A stretch of DNA of 47,076 nt from Bacteroidota bacterium (GCA_023428545.1 JAEYXH010000020.1:1-47076); one strand, 5' to 3'. Positions 1 to 13,693 are shown, counted from the first letter of the stretch. Notes: generated by a model not told the origin, from the sequence alone. Numbers and translations are program-made.

Positions 1-1915
<1,915 letters not shown>

Positions 1916-2041
1916 TTTCTTCTTTCTAAAATCCTCGAATTATCTTCTTTTCTCTTTTGTGATTTGACTCTATTCCAGCATGTCAAAGAACTTTTTCATC
2001 CACCACGTACACACATTCACATGCTCTGTACCTGACTTCCG

Positions 2042-2120
2042 ATGGCCGATATCCGGGGAATCGAACCCCAGCCTCTCTCAGGACCCCAGTCCTATCCGGT
2101 TGTTTTACCATCCAATCGCC
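2042..2120 (-). other. tRNA-like sequence in the 16S-23S spacer, possibly a degenerate tRNA
   Basis: The minus strand carries a perfect T-arm (GGGG TTCGATT CCCC), a D-arm-like stretch (TTGGATGGTAAAACAA) and a CCA at a plausible 3' end. The middle does not form a normal anticodon arm: the only good pairing there is AGGAC/GTCCT with a four-base loop. The acceptor stem pairs only with a bulge or several mismatches. It sits between tRNA-Ala and 23S, where no third tRNA is usual. I read it as a decayed or highly unusual tRNA; the boundaries are approximate and no anticodon can be assigned. Confidence 0.4.
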
Positions 2121-2292
2121 TCAATCCCGGTCTCCAGACCATTACATGATCCCTTCCCTGATTTGGCAACCAATTATGTTTTGAACTTATTGTCTTGTTA
2201 TTTTTACGTCTTCCCTGACGCTTTTGGTTCATTATTTATCCTGCCTTCCCAAATCCTGGCAGCCATCCTCTTTTGTCTCTTTCGCATCGAAG

Positions 2293-2366
2293 TGGAGAAT
2301 AAGGGAGTCGAACCCTTGACCTCTAGAATGCAAATCTAGCGCTCTAGCCAACTGAGCTAATCCCCC
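2293..2366 (-). tRNA. tRNA-Ala (TGC)
   Basis: A complete cloverleaf: acceptor GGGGGAT/ATTCTCC (all seven pairs, two G-U), D-arm GCTC/GAGC, anticodon stem CTAGA/TCTAG with loop TTTGCAT giving anticodon TGC, and T-arm with loop TTCGACT. The discriminator is A and CCA is not encoded. The position in the 16S-23S spacer is the usual one. Confidence 0.96.
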
Positions 2367-2378
2367 GGTCGTAAAACC

Positions 2379-2455
2379 TGGTAGTCCCGCCCAGAGTTGA
2401 ACTGGGGACCTCTACATTATCAGTGTAGCGCTCTAACCAACTGAGCTACGAGACT
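2379..2455 (-). tRNA. tRNA-Ile (GAT)
   Basis: A complete cloverleaf: acceptor AGTCTCG/CGGGACT, D-arm GCTC/GAGC, anticodon stem CTACA/TGTAG with loop CTGATAA giving anticodon GAT, and T-loop TTCAACT. CCA follows the discriminator A, so it is encoded, unlike in its tRNA-Ala neighbour. It is the first tRNA downstream of 16S. Confidence 0.96.
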
Positions 2456-2653
2456 CTATTCCATTATCATGCCGCGAGCAGATTCCGTCTCTGTTTCCAT
2501 GTTGGGCTCTTCTCTGGGCTCGATTCTCGATATCCCGAATCGCATTCTTCATTCGAGCGTCTCGCTCTCAGCATCTGTATTTTTAAAAAAAGCAAGTAAA
2601 ACTAAACCTCTCAATTCAAATTTTCCCACCAGAGTTGCGTAAACCTGCGCTCC

Positions 2654-4172
<1,519 letters not shown>

Positions 4173-4433
4173 ATTCAAAAAGTTTTATATCTTTCGCCCA
4201 GATCTACTTCTCTAGTGAATTTTTCTTTTCAAGGTTTTCGTTTTACCTTGCTTCTTTGTGCTTCATTATTTCTTTAGAACTCTTTCTTCATTTTCCCGGC
4301 TAAACACAGTGATTCACATCACTCCCGATTTAACCCCGGCGCTTCGGCTGTCCTTTCGGTCGCCCCTGCCTCCGTCTTCCCTTTTTTAACTCCCGCCCCG
4401 GATCTTAAATCCCTTGCGTTTGTTTCGGGTCGG

Positions 4434-4464
4434 CAAAAGTAGAAACTATTTTTAAACCCGCAAA
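4434..4464 (-). promoter_or_regulatory. rRNA operon promoter P2 (proximal)
   Basis: On the minus strand: TTTG (4461-4464), 19 bases, TACTTTTG (4434-4441). This matches the Bacteroidota sigma-ABfr consensus of -33 TTTG and -7 TAnnTTTG. Transcription should start a few bases below 4434, giving a leader of about 255 bases before 16S. Confidence 0.8.
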
Positions 4465-4583
4465 ACATTTTGAAACTTTTTTTTCAATTAAACTTGAAAC
4501 ATCCTGCCGGCTTCAACCTGCACCCCTTTTCAAGCTTTATGCTTCGCCTTTCAATTACCTTTAGAACTTCGTTTTCGCGGCTG

Positions 4584-4614
4584 CAAATGTAGACAAGCTT
4601 TTTATTCCTGCAAA
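4584..4614 (-). promoter_or_regulatory. rRNA operon promoter P1 (distal)
   Basis: On the minus strand: TTTG (4611-4614), 19 bases, TACATTTG (4584-4591). This is the same architecture and spacing as P2, placed exactly 150 bases further upstream, making a tandem promoter pair as is common for rRNA operons. Confidence 0.8.
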
Positions 4615-4865
4615 CAATAGAACGAAAAAAACTCATCTGATCAAAGCCATTCACATTATAAAGAAATGATTTTCAAGCAGAAGACTTCGTAAATTTTTTA
4701 ATTACCAAAATGCGACGATCCCTTAACACAGGATTAACATTGACTATATTAAAGGATCCAGCCACATTGGGAATCAGCTTATATGACTGATATCCTGAGA
4801 CTTTATGAATTCCAAGGATTACTGGTTCTTTTTTTAACATTGCTTCAAGAAAAATTGGCCTAAAC
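4615..4865. other. intergenic, no gene seen
   Basis: AT-rich sequence between the upstream rRNA promoter and the terminator of the acyl-CoA dehydrogenase gene. I see no credible ORF, RNA or promoter match in it. Confidence 0.6.
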
Positions 4866-4893
4866 GAAAAAAGTCGGACTTGTGCCCGACTTT
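4866..4893 (-). terminator. intrinsic terminator of the etf/acyl-CoA dehydrogenase operon
   Basis: On the minus strand AAGTCGG (4886-4892) pairs with CCGACTT (4871-4877) around an eight-base loop and is followed by a T-run. It lies about 20 bases after the stop codon of the dehydrogenase gene and upstream of the rRNA promoters, insulating the two units. Confidence 0.85.
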
Positions 4894-4914
4894 CTTCGTC
4901 ATATATTTTTGATT

Positions 4915-6627
4915 CTATACTAAAAGATACTTGTATGAACCCAAATCATCGACTGTACTGCTGCCAATAAATACCGCATGGGCATGTACAATCCCCTTTC
5001 CATACTTCACAAAATTCCTGGCTGACCTGAGATATTCCCTGTCACGGTTCGCATCCAGCATCAGAAGATAACCCATAATAATGTATCCGGCCATCTCAAC
5101 CATCCGTCGTGCATGAAAATCAACGTACTCATTATCGTTTACATCCATCACATGTTTCACCGCATGCTCATACTCATCGGTCATAATAATCAGTGACCTC
5201 TTCAGGAAAGCAAGCTCAGGAGCAACCTTTTGTGCTTCATATTCCCTGATCTGATTCAAATATGCGCCAGTTGTCACTCCCCTGATGGCAGCCACTACCT
5301 GTAATTGGGTGGTTCCTTCATAGATGGAAGTGATCCGGGCATCCCGATATAGCCGTTCAACCGGATAATCTTTCATGAAACCGGATCCCCCATGTATCTG
5401 GACGGCATCGTATGCCAGCTGGTTACAGAATTCGCTAGACATTCCCTTTACCAGGGGAGTGAAAAGGTCTGCAAGCTTCTGGTACATTTTCATTTCATCT
5501 CTTTCAAGCGGATCAAGCTTTCTCTCCTCTGCAATCGACATGTAGGTTTTATAGATATCAACAAAACGGGCAGTTTCATATAACAAGGTTCTCGAAGCGT
5601 CAAGCTTGGCTTTCATGGTTGAGATCATCTCATAAACAGCCGGAAAGCGAATGATTGCTTTGCCAAACTGTACGCGCTCCAATGCATATTGGAGTGCCTC
5701 CCTGTAGGCTGCCTCCGATATTCCTACCGATTGGGCTGCAATTCCCAGTCTCGCACCATTCATCAGGGCCATTACATATTTTATGAGGCCCATTTTCCTG
5801 TTGCCGACAAGCTCGGCAGGGGCATCCTTAAATACCAGTTCACAGGTAGGAGATCCAATGATTCCCATTTTATGCTCAATCCGTCTGACTGTAACACCAC
5901 CATTCTCTTTATGGTGGATAAACATTGAAAGTCCCCTTCCATCTTTGGTTCCTGCCTCACTGCGGGCCAGAACCAGGGATATATGCCCGTCACCGTTGGT
6001 AATAAAACGTTTTACCCCATTCAGGAGCCAAACCCCTTTTTGCTCATCGTAAGAGGCTTTCAGCTGCACTGCCTGAAGGTCAGAACCAGCATCCGGCTCG
6101 GTTAAATCCATTGCCATGGTCGCACCTGCGGCAACCTGGGGCAGGTATTCCATTTTCTGTTCTTCCGAGGCAAATTCGTTTATGGTCTCGGCGCAGTCCT
6201 GCAATCCCCAAATATTTACAAACCCGGCATCAGCCCGGGAAACAATATCCGCTGCCATTATATATGGAACAATCGGAAAGTTCAATCCCCCAAATCTGCG
6301 TGGCAATGACATACCCATCAGGCCAGCCTTAACCAACGCATCAATATTATCCTGGGTCCCATCAGCATATTTAACATGCCCGTCAATTACCTGGGGGCCC
6401 TGGGCATCAACGCCCTCTGCATTGGGACCAATGACGTCACCACTTATCTCTCCGGCCACTTCCAGTACCTTTTCGTAACTGTCCATGGCATCCTCGAAAT
6501 CCATTGGGGCAAAGTCAAATTGGTCCTTTTCACTAAAATTCCGCTCTTTCAATAGTACAATCTTTTCCATCAGAGGATGGTGAAGATGGAATTTCAAGTC
6601 TCTGTTATCAGTATAATAATTAGCCAT
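4915..6627 (-). CDS. acyl-CoA dehydrogenase (long Bacteroidota form)
   Basis: FAD-dependent acyl-CoA dehydrogenase that oxidises an acyl-CoA to the 2-enoyl-CoA and passes electrons to the ETF encoded just upstream. Visible signatures are the substrate/FAD segment EPDAGSD (177-183), the FAD/dimer motif IHGGSGFMKDYPVERLYRDA (411-430) and YEGT with the family's catalytic-base Glu at 437. At 570 residues it is longer than the usual ~380; the extra part is an N-terminal region of about 40 residues plus a helical C-terminal extension (about 455-570) found in larger family members. It is last in an etfB-etfA-dehydrogenase operon, 28 bases after etfA. A short-chain (butyryl-type) substrate is a guess from similar gene neighbourhoods, not shown by the sequence. 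Confidence 0.93.
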   Translation of the reverse strand: MANYYTDNRDLKFHLHHPLMEKIVLLKERNFSEKDQFDFAPMDFEDAMDSYEKVLEVAGEISGDVIGPNAEGVDAQGPQVIDGHVKYADGTQDNIDALVKAGLMGMSLPRRFGGLNFPIVPYIMAADIVSRADAGFVNIWGLQDCAETINEFASEEQKMEYLPQVAAGATMAMDLTEPDAGSDLQAVQLKASYDEQKGVWLLNGVKRFITNGDGHISLVLARSEAGTKDGRGLSMFIHHKENGGVTVRRIEHKMGIIGSPTCELVFKDAPAELVGNRKMGLIKYVMALMNGARLGIAAQSVGISEAAYREALQYALERVQFGKAIIRFPAVYEMISTMKAKLDASRTLLYETARFVDIYKTYMSIAEERKLDPLERDEMKMYQKLADLFTPLVKGMSSEFCNQLAYDAVQIHGGSGFMKDYPVERLYRDARITSIYEGTTQLQVVAAIRGVTTGAYLNQIREYEAQKVAPELAFLKRSLIIMTDEYEHAVKHVMDVNDNEYVDFHARRMVEMAGYIIMGYLLMLDANRDREYLRSARNFVKYGKGIVHAHAVFIGSSTVDDLGSYKYLLV

Positions 6628-6655
6628 TTTGTTCTGTTTAAAAATGAACCCAAAT

Positions 6656-7675
6656 CTATTTGGTATTTTTTCGGTAATACTTAATCATCTTAGGAATGAT
6701 TTCCGCCACATCGCCAGTAATGACGTAATCGGCAATCGAGTTGATCGGTGCATCCGGATCTGTATTAATTGCAATGATCTGCGAAGACTCCTCCATTCCG
6801 GCACGGTGCTGGATCTGTCCTGAAATTCCGCACGCTATGTACAGCTTCGGACGAACTGTCACACCTGTCTGACCAATCTGCCGGTCATGTCCGGCATATC
6901 CGGCATCCACTGCCGCCCTCGAGGCACCGACTTCACCTCCCAGCACTTCGGCTAGATCATATAGCAAATTGAAATTTTCCCTTGATCCCACGCCGTAACC
7001 ACCGGCCACCACAATGGGTGCTCCTTTAAGGTTAACCTTGCTTTGCTCAATATGTCTATCTATGATGCTGACAACAAAATCTTCTGGCGACACCCAATTA
7101 ACCACATCAATTAACTTCATCTCACCTTTATAATCCTGATCCAGGATCTCTTTCTTCATAACACCTTCCCTTACTGTAGCCATCTGGGGCCGACAGTCGG
7201 GATTAATAATGGTAGCGATGATATTACCCCCAAAAGCAGGTCTGATCTGGTACAGCAAATCTTTATAATTCATGCCAGCTTTCTTATCCTCGTGGTCTCC
7301 GATTTCCAGGCTGGTACAGTCGGCTGTCAGCCCACTATGAAGGGCTGATGAAACACGGGGCCCGAGATCCCTGCCGATTGAGGTGGCTCCCATAAGAGCG
7401 ATCTGAGGCTTCTCCTGTTCAAAAAGTTTAACTACAATGGAGGTATGCGGAAGTGTCTGATAAGGATACAAACGATGATCGTCAGCCACATGTAAAACAT
7501 CGACCCCATAAGGGTAGACTTGTTTTTCAATACCTTGAAGGCCGGATCCCAGAACCACCGCTTCCAGCTTACACTTTAATGAATCGGCAAGTTTCCGTCC
7601 TTTGGTCAGAAGTTCAAGACTCACTTCTGCAAGGGCACCGTCCTCAATCTCACAATATACAAATATATTATTCAT
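6656..7675 (-). CDS. etfA: electron transfer flavoprotein subunit alpha
   Basis: Alpha subunit of the soluble heterodimeric ETF that accepts electrons from the acyl-CoA dehydrogenase encoded downstream. The C-terminal FAD domain (about 218-335) is clear: GGYGVGSRENF (225-235), the loop GASRAAVDAGY (250-260), GQTGVTVRPKLYIACGISG (268-286) and IAINTDPDAPI (301-311). The length of 339 residues is normal. It starts 26 bases after the etfB stop in the same transcript. No quinone-oxidoreductase or extra ferredoxin domain is fused to it, so whether this ETF bifurcates electrons or only transfers them cannot be read from the sequence. Confidence 0.96.
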   Translation of the reverse strand: MNNIFVYCEIEDGALAEVSLELLTKGRKLADSLKCKLEAVVLGSGLQGIEKQVYPYGVDVLHVADDHRLYPYQTLPHTSIVVKLFEQEKPQIALMGATSIGRDLGPRVSSALHSGLTADCTSLEIGDHEDKKAGMNYKDLLYQIRPAFGGNIIATIINPDCRPQMATVREGVMKKEILDQDYKGEMKLIDVVNWVSPEDFVVSIIDRHIEQSKVNLKGAPIVVAGGYGVGSRENFNLLYDLAEVLGGEVGASRAAVDAGYAGHDRQIGQTGVTVRPKLYIACGISGQIQHRAGMEESSQIIAINTDPDAPINSIADYVITGDVAEIIPKMIKYYRKNTK

Positions 7676-7701
7676 ACAAATTTCAGTATTTAATAGATTA
7701 A

Positions 7702-8577
7702 TTAACCAATAGCATGGTTTTCGATCAGCTCCTGCATCAGTGCTTCAATATCCTCATCCGATGATGAAATGACCTTTGAATCTTTGGCCTGAAGAACAAC
7801 GTTATCAATTTTTTTGACTTTGGTGGGCGATCCGGTAAGTCCAAGCTGCCCTGGGTCAGTTTCGATGTCATTGACCGACCATTCAGTTATGGTCAGGTAA
7901 GGTCGGTCATTATACAGATGCAGGTAATCTTCGTTGGCATTCTGAATTTCAGAAACCGTTTTGGCATGCTTGAATTTCATCAACAACCTGGCATTCCTTG
8001 CCCTGCAATCAGCGGCAGATCCGTTCACCGTAATTAGTAAAGGAAGTGGACATGATGAAATCTCTACACCTCGCTCGAGTCGTCGCTTCACTGTTATTTG
8101 CTTTTCATCAATTTTCTGGATTTCTTCGACATAAGTCAGCTGAGGCAATTTAAGCTTTTCAGCAACCTGTGGTCCAACCTGCGCAGTATCTCCATCAATG
8201 GCCTGACGACCTGCAACGATAAGGTCAACTGAACCCATTTTTATAATTGCCCGGGAAAGGGCATAAGAGGTTGCCAGCGTATCAGATCCAGCAAAAGCAC
8301 GGTCACTCAGAAGTATCCCATCATCAGCCCCCCGAAACAGTCCTTCCCTGATAATATCGGCAGCCCGTCCCGGACCCATTGTCAAAACAGTCACCTTGCT
8401 GCCAGGTATCTTATCTTTAATCTGTAAAGCCTGCTCTAAAGCATTCAGGTCTTCCGGATTAAAAATTGCCGGCAGCGCAGCACGGTTGACTGTCCCATCA
8501 GCCTTCATGGCATCTTTCCCCACATTTCGGGTATCGGGCACCTGCTTTGCTAAAACAATAATTTTCAAACCTTTCAT
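7702..8577 (-). CDS. etfB: electron transfer flavoprotein subunit beta
   Basis: Beta subunit of ETF, the partner of EtfA. The N-terminus KIIVLAKQVPDT is characteristic, followed by an adenine-nucleotide-binding Rossmann-like core with the signature AGRQAIDGDTAQVGP (122-136). The length of 291 residues is slightly above the usual ~255-280. It is first gene of the operon, preceded by a leader of about 220 bases from the promoter at 8807-8837. The chosen ATG gives the conserved N-terminus directly. Confidence 0.96.
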   Translation of the reverse strand: MKGLKIIVLAKQVPDTRNVGKDAMKADGTVNRAALPAIFNPEDLNALEQALQIKDKIPGSKVTVLTMGPGRAADIIREGLFRGADDGILLSDRAFAGSDTLATSYALSRAIIKMGSVDLIVAGRQAIDGDTAQVGPQVAEKLKLPQLTYVEEIQKIDEKQITVKRRLERGVEISSCPLPLLITVNGSAADCRARNARLLMKFKHAKTVSEIQNANEDYLHLYNDRPYLTITEWSVNDIETDPGQLGLTGSPTKVKKIDNVVLQAKDSKVISSSDEDIEALMQELIENHAIG

Positions 8578-8800
8578 TTGGTATTCATTAAGTTTTTAAA
8601 TGTTTAGATTTTAAGATTGTCCAAATGACTCTTGTGTTAACACATATATCGACTCCTGTCTGCACAGCATGAGTCATCGCTATCGCAAAAATCATACGTA
8701 ACAATTAAAAAATACGAATTAGTGACTGCATGATGCAAAAATGAGTTAATCCTTTTTTCGGTTGCTACCAAAAGCAATAACCACATAAATGGGCAATCGG
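8578..8800 (-). promoter_or_regulatory. long 5' leader of etfB with overlapping inverted repeats
   Basis: About 220 transcribed bases without a gene. In transcript order a GACTC (8671-8675) can pair with either of two later GAGTC copies (8651-8655 or 8627-8631), and the second pairing extends to seven bases (ATGACTC/GAGTCAT). The nearer pairing encloses ACAG/CTGT. No known riboswitch class was recognised. Confidence 0.35.
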
Positions 8801-8806
8801 TCTCAG

Positions 8807-8837
8807 CAAATATATAAACAGAGTGGGTAAGTACAAA
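8807..8837 (-). promoter_or_regulatory. promoter of the etfB-etfA-dehydrogenase operon
   Basis: Minus strand: TTTG (8834-8837), 19 bases, TATATTTG (8807-8814), a full match to the Bacteroidota -33/-7 promoter with the same spacing as the rRNA promoters. It is the only such match between etfB and the terminator of the rpoBC unit. The remaining bases 8838-9044 hold nothing else I recognise. Confidence 0.75.
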
Positions 8838-9044
8838 GCAAGAAATACTGTCTCAATTCATCTTAAAATGGGATATACAACATGATTATCCCAAAAATTG
8901 AGGTCAAATGTAAAAGCAGCGTTTTCATTACAAGGCATTAAAACAATCAAACCATTCTATATAAAATTCGGAAATATGAATTTTTGGCTGAAAATTTATA
9001 CTCATTTTAAATAGTAACCAAACTCAATGGTCTGCAGTCAGGGC

Positions 9045-9076
9045 AAAAAAAAGAGGCTCTTTGCAAGAACCTCTTT
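9045..9076 (-). terminator. intrinsic terminator after the rpoBC-DUF3467 unit
   Basis: On the minus strand a ten-base-pair stem (AGAGGTTCTT/AAGAGCCTCT, one G-U) with a three-base loop is followed by eight T residues. It lies 10 bases past the DUF3467 stop codon and ends the tuf-to-rpoC gene-expression unit. Confidence 0.9.
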
Positions 9077-9086
9077 CATTATCATC

Positions 9087-9410
9087 TTATGCCTGGGCCG
9101 GAGGACCTCCAAAGGTCATCGGTGGCATCATTGGGTCATTTCCTGTATTGACTTTGATCGGACCGTTGGCTCGTTCAAATTTCCCAACATTTTCCTGCAA
9201 CGCGAGCAAGAGCCTTTTGGCATGCTCGGGTGTCAGTATTATGCGGGACTTTACATTTGCCTTTGGCACACCAGGCATTATCCTGACAAAATCAATCACG
9301 AACTCTGAACTTGAATGGGTAATGACTGCCAGATTGGAATATACTCCCTGTGCGATTTCCTCGCTCAGTTCAATATTCAATTGCTGTTTATTCTGATTAT
9401 TTTCACTCAT
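9087..9410 (-). CDS. DUF3467 domain protein
   Basis: A small acidic protein of 107 residues matching the DUF3467 family as I recall it: the core IELSEEIAQGVYSNLAVITH and the segment FVIDFVRIMPGVPKANVKSR, followed by a helix TPEHAKRLLLALQENV. The tail is Met/Pro/Gly-rich and probably disordered. The biochemical role is not established. It begins 11 bases after the rpoC stop and is followed at once by the terminator, so it is co-expressed with RNA polymerase subunits. It may bind RNA polymerase or nucleic acid, but that is inference from location only. Confidence 0.85.
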   Translation of the reverse strand: MSENNQNKQQLNIELSEEIAQGVYSNLAVITHSSSEFVIDFVRIMPGVPKANVKSRIILTPEHAKRLLLALQENVGKFERANGPIKVNTGNDPMMPPMTFGGPPAQA

Positions 9411-9421
9411 TTTACCAGTAA

Positions 9422-12400
9422 TTACTCTTCATCTTCAACAGGCTCCTTCAAATCAACCAACCGGTCATATTCAGTTTTAGACCCCACAACAAGGTTTTTG
9501 TATTCTTTCAGACCGGTTCCGGCTGGTATCAGGTGTCCACAGATTACATTCTCCTTCAAACCATCCAGATAATCCATTTTACCTTGGATAGCGGCTTCAT
9601 TCAATACCTTGGTGGTTTCCTGGAACGAGGCGGCTGACAACCAACTTCTGGTTTGAAGAGCAGCTCTGGTTATACCCTGGAGAACCTGGCTTGATGTTGC
9701 AGGGATCGCATCCCTTGCTTCAACCAAACGTTTATCCTTTCTACGGAGTAATGAATTTTCATCTCTGAGTCTCCGCGCAGAAATGATCTGACCGGCACGA
9801 AGTCCTTCGGCATCACCGGGTTCAACAACCACTTTTTTGTTGTAGATCCAGTCATTTTCCTGCATAAACTCATTCTTGTCAGCAACCTGTCTTTCAAGGA
9901 ATCGGGTATCACCCGGATCATCGATTTCAACCTTACGCATCATCTGTCGAATGATGACCTCATAATGCTTATCGTTAATCTTAACACCCTGCATACGGTA
10001 TACGTCCTGCACTTCATTAAGAATGTATTCCTGAACGGCTGTCGGACCCTTGATAGCAAGTATGTCCGAAGGAGTGGTTGCACCATCCGAAAGCGGTGTA
10101 CCTGCCCTTATATAGTCGTTGTCCTGAACAAGGATCTGCTTGGATAGGGGCACAAGGTACTTCTTGACTTCACCTGACTTGGATGTGACAATGATTTCAC
10201 GGTTACCTCTTTTTATCTTGCCAAGTGTCACTTCACCATCAATTTCCGAAACCACTGCCGGGTTCGATGGATTACGCGCCTCGAACAATTCGGTAACCCT
10301 TGGGAGACCACCGGTGATGTCACCGGCCTTGCCAGCGGCCCGGGGAATCTTAACAAGCACCTGTCCTGCCTTAACTTTATCCTTGTTGTTAACCGAAAGG
10401 TGACCTCCAACCGGCAGGTTATAAGCCCGGATTACCTCTCCATCCTTGTCAAGGATTCTTACAGAGGGGTTCTTGGTCTTATCCCTGGTTTCAATGATTA
10501 CCTTTTCGTTGTAACCAGTCTGTTCGTCAGACTCTTCACGGAAAGTTACACCTTCAACAAGACTATCAAATTCGATGGTTCCGTCAAATTCGGTAATAAT
10601 TACACCATTATATGGGTCCCACTCACAAATTAACAAGCCTTTGGTTACGGCATCGCCATTTTTGATATAGAGTTTTGATCCGTAAGGAACAGGATGGCTG
10701 GATAACTGGATGTTGGTATTCTTATCAATGATCTTGAGCTCTGCAAGTCGGCTAACTACAATATCAATTTTTTTACCTTCCTTATCCAAGTATTCAACTG
10801 TTCGCAGCTCTTCAATCTCAGCATAGCCGTCGTATTTGGAGACAACTGATGACTGAGCCGAAATATTACCCGCGATACCTCCAACGTGGAAGGTACGAAG
10901 GGTAAGCTGTGTTCCGGGTTCACCGATCGACTGCGCAGCAATAACACCAACAGCTTCGCCTCTCTGAACCTTATTTCCGGAGGCAAGGTTACGGCCATAA
11001 CATTTGGCGCAAACCCCAACTTCAGATTCACAGGTCAGTACCGAACGAATTTCCACGCTTTCAATGGGTGATTCTTCAATAACATTGGCGATATCTTCAG
11101 TTATTTCGTCGCCTGACTTCACGATCAGCTCCCCGTTGAAAGGATGATAAATATCGTGTACTGAAGTCCGGCCAAGAATCCTGTCGTATAGGGAAGCAAC
11201 AACTTCCTCATTATTCTTGATCGCCGAAGCAATCAAGCCTCTGAGTGTTCCGCAATCGTCTTCTGAGATGATTACATCCTGGGCCACATCAACAAGACGA
11301 CGGGTCAGGTATCCGGCATCAGCAGTCTTTAATGCTGTATCTGCGAGACCCTTACGGGCACCGTGGGTCGAAATAAAATATTCAAGAACCGACAATCCCT
11401 CCTTGAAGTTAGCAAGGATGGGGTTTTCGATAATCTGGGAGGTTGTGGATCCTGATTTCTGCGGTTTCGCCATCAGTCCCCTCATGCCGCAAAGCTGCCT
11501 GATCTGTTCTTTTGAACCACGGGCACCCGAGTCGAGCATCATGTAAACTGAGTTGAAACCTTGTTTATCGGAACTCAAGGTTCTCATAACCGAGTGCGTC
11601 AGCTTGGCATTGGCATGTGTCCAAATGTCGATGACCTGATTATATCTTTCATTATTGGTAATGAAACCCATATTATAGTTGGCAATCACTTCCTCCACTT
11701 CCTCATAACCTTCTTCAACAATGGTCTTTTTATCCTCAGGAATAATTACATCGTCGAGGTTGAAGGATAGACCACCACGGTAAGCCCAATAGTAACCAAG
11801 ATCCTTGATAGCATCAAGAAAAGCAACGGTTGCGGCATTACCGGCAACCTTAAATACATCGGTAATAATATTACGCAATGCTTTTTTAGTGAGTAACTGA
11901 TTGATATAGCCAGCTCCACGAGGTACGTGTTCATTAAAGATCACACGACCAACGGTAGTTTCAATGATATGGTTGAAGAACTCGCCCTTCTCATCAACAT
12001 CCTCAATTTTAACCTTTATCGGGGCATGCATTGATACTGCACCTTCATTAAAGGCAATCACAACCTCATCGGGAGAATAAAATACCATTCCATCACCTTT
12101 GGCACCGGGTCTGGCCTTCGTCATATAGTAAAGACCGAGAACCATATCCTGTGAAGGTACGGTAATAGGTGCACCATTGGCAGGGTTGAGCAGGTTATGT
12201 GATGCCAGCATCAACAACTGTGCTTCCAAAATGGCAGCATTCCCAAGGGGTAAATGAACAGCCATCTGGTCACCGTCGAAGTCAGCATTAAAACCGGTAC
12301 AAACCAAGGGATGAAGCTGGATAGCCTTACCTTCGATCAAGACAGGCTGGAATGCCTGAATTGAAAGGCGGTGCAGGGTAGGTGCCCTGTTAAGCATTAC

Positions 12401-13693
12401 GGGATGCCCTTTCAACACGTTTTCCAGGATTTCCCACACCACAGGATCTTTTCGGTCAACTATCTTCTTGGCCGACTTTACTGTCTTAACAATTCCCCTC
12501 TCGATCAGTTTCCTGATTATAAAAGGTTTGTATAATTCGGCTGCCATGTCTTTGGGCAGACCGCACTCATGGAGCTTCAGTTTCGGACCTACAACAATAA
12601 CGGAACGTGCCGAATAATCAACACGCTTACCAAGCAGGTTCTGACGAAAACGGCCCTGTTTACCCTTCAAACTGTCAGACAAGGATTTAAGAGCCCTGTT
12701 ATTTTCAGTTTTAACGGCATTGACTTTCCTTGAGTTATCAAAGAGTGAATCAACAGCCTCCTGGAGCATACGCTTTTCATTTCTGAGAATGACTTCAGGA
12801 GCCTTGATTTCAATCAACCTTTTCAAACGGTTATTCCTGATAATTACCCTACGATAAAGGTCGTTCAGGTCGGATGTGGCAAAACGTCCGCCATCCAGCG
12901 GCACAAGTGGCCTTAAATCAGGAGGGATTACGGGCACTACCTTCACAATCATCCACTCAGGACGATTGAGATTTTTGCTAGCACGAAACGCTTCCACAAC
13001 CTGAAGCCTTTTAAGGGCTTCATTTTTTCGCTGCTGCGAAGTTTCGGTATTTGCCTTGTGTCTCAGATCGTAGGATAATTCATCCAGGTCAATCTTCGCC
13101 AGAATGTCATGCAGAGCTTCAGCACCCATCTTGGCAATAAACTTATTCGGATCATCATCCTCCAGGTATTGGTTTTCCCTTGGAAGTGTATCAATGATAT
13201 CAAGGTATTCCTCCTCTGAGAGGAAATCAAGGAACTTCACCTCCGGAGCCTTAATCCCGGGGTTAACCACGACATACCTTTCGTAATATATGATCGAATC
13301 AAGTTTTTTGGTCGGCAATCCTAAAAGATATCCAATTTTATTCGGAAGTGAACGGAAGTACCAGATATGTGCAACAGGAACCACAAGGGAAATGTGTCCC
13401 ATGCGTTCACGACGCACTTTCTTTTCGGTAACTTCAACCCCACAACGGTCACAAACGATCCCTTTATAACGGATACGTTTATATTTTCCGCAGTGGCATT
13501 CATAATCTTTTACCGGACCAAAAATCCTCTCACAGAACAAACCATCCCTTTCAGGTTTGTATGTCCTGTAGTTGATCGTCTCAGGTTTTAAAACCTCCCC
13601 ATGTGAGCGTTCAAGTATCTCCTCAGGAGACGCGAGACTGATCGAAATTTTTGCAAAATTACTTTTAGCTTTATTATCTTTTCTGAATGCCAT
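9422..13693 (-). CDS. rpoC: DNA-directed RNA polymerase subunit beta'
   Basis: Largest catalytic subunit of RNA polymerase. The N-terminal zinc ribbon uses C66, C68, C81 and C84. The catalytic Mg2+ loop NADFDGDQM is at 469-477, with the three Asp at 471, 473 and 475. The bridge-helix/trigger-loop region and a second Cys cluster ([11 protein letters not shown]) follow in the C-terminal half. The length of 1423 residues is normal for Bacteroidota and there is no split or intein. It lies 49 bases downstream of rpoB and ends in an acidic tail (EPVEDEE). Confidence 0.99.
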   Translation of the reverse strand: MAFRKDNKAKSNFAKISISLASPEEILERSHGEVLKPETINYRTYKPERDGLFCERIFGPVKDYECHCGKYKRIRYKGIVCDRCGVEVTEKKVRRERMGHISLVVPVAHIWYFRSLPNKIGYLLGLPTKKLDSIIYYERYVVVNPGIKAPEVKFLDFLSEEEYLDIIDTLPRENQYLEDDDPNKFIAKMGAEALHDILAKIDLDELSYDLRHKANTETSQQRKNEALKRLQVVEAFRASKNLNRPEWMIVKVVPVIPPDLRPLVPLDGGRFATSDLNDLYRRVIIRNNRLKRLIEIKAPEVILRNEKRMLQEAVDSLFDNSRKVNAVKTENNRALKSLSDSLKGKQGRFRQNLLGKRVDYSARSVIVVGPKLKLHECGLPKDMAAELYKPFIIRKLIERGIVKTVKSAKKIVDRKDPVVWEILENVLKGHPVMLNRAPTLHRLSIQAFQPVLIEGKAIQLHPLVCTGFNADFDGDQMAVHLPLGNAAILEAQLLMLASHNLLNPANGAPITVPSQDMVLGLYYMTKARPGAKGDGMVFYSPDEVVIAFNEGAVSMHAPIKVKIEDVDEKGEFFNHIIETTVGRVIFNEHVPRGAGYINQLLTKKALRNIITDVFKVAGNAATVAFLDAIKDLGYYWAYRGGLSFNLDDVIIPEDKKTIVEEGYEEVEEVIANYNMGFITNNERYNQVIDIWTHANAKLTHSVMRTLSSDKQGFNSVYMMLDSGARGSKEQIRQLCGMRGLMAKPQKSGSTTSQIIENPILANFKEGLSVLEYFISTHGARKGLADTALKTADAGYLTRRLVDVAQDVIISEDDCGTLRGLIASAIKNNEEVVASLYDRILGRTSVHDIYHPFNGELIVKSGDEITEDIANVIEESPIESVEIRSVLTCESEVGVCAKCYGRNLASGNKVQRGEAVGVIAAQSIGEPGTQLTLRTFHVGGIAGNISAQSSVVSKYDGYAEIEELRTVEYLDKEGKKIDIVVSRLAELKIIDKNTNIQLSSHPVPYGSKLYIKNGDAVTKGLLICEWDPYNGVIITEFDGTIEFDSLVEGVTFREESDEQTGYNEKVIIETRDKTKNPSVRILDKDGEVIRAYNLPVGGHLSVNNKDKVKAGQVLVKIPRAAGKAGDITGGLPRVTELFEARNPSNPAVVSEIDGEVTLGKIKRGNREIIVTSKSGEVKKYLVPLSKQILVQDNDYIRAGTPLSDGATTPSDILAIKGPTAVQEYILNEVQDVYRMQGVKINDKHYEVIIRQMMRKVEIDDPGDTRFLERQVADKNEFMQENDWIYNKKVVVEPGDAEGLRAGQIISARRLRDENSLLRRKDKRLVEARDAIPATSSQVLQGITRAALQTRSWLSAASFQETTKVLNEAAIQGKMDYLDGLKENVICGHLIPAGTGLKEYKNLVVGSKTEYDRLVDLKEPVEDEE

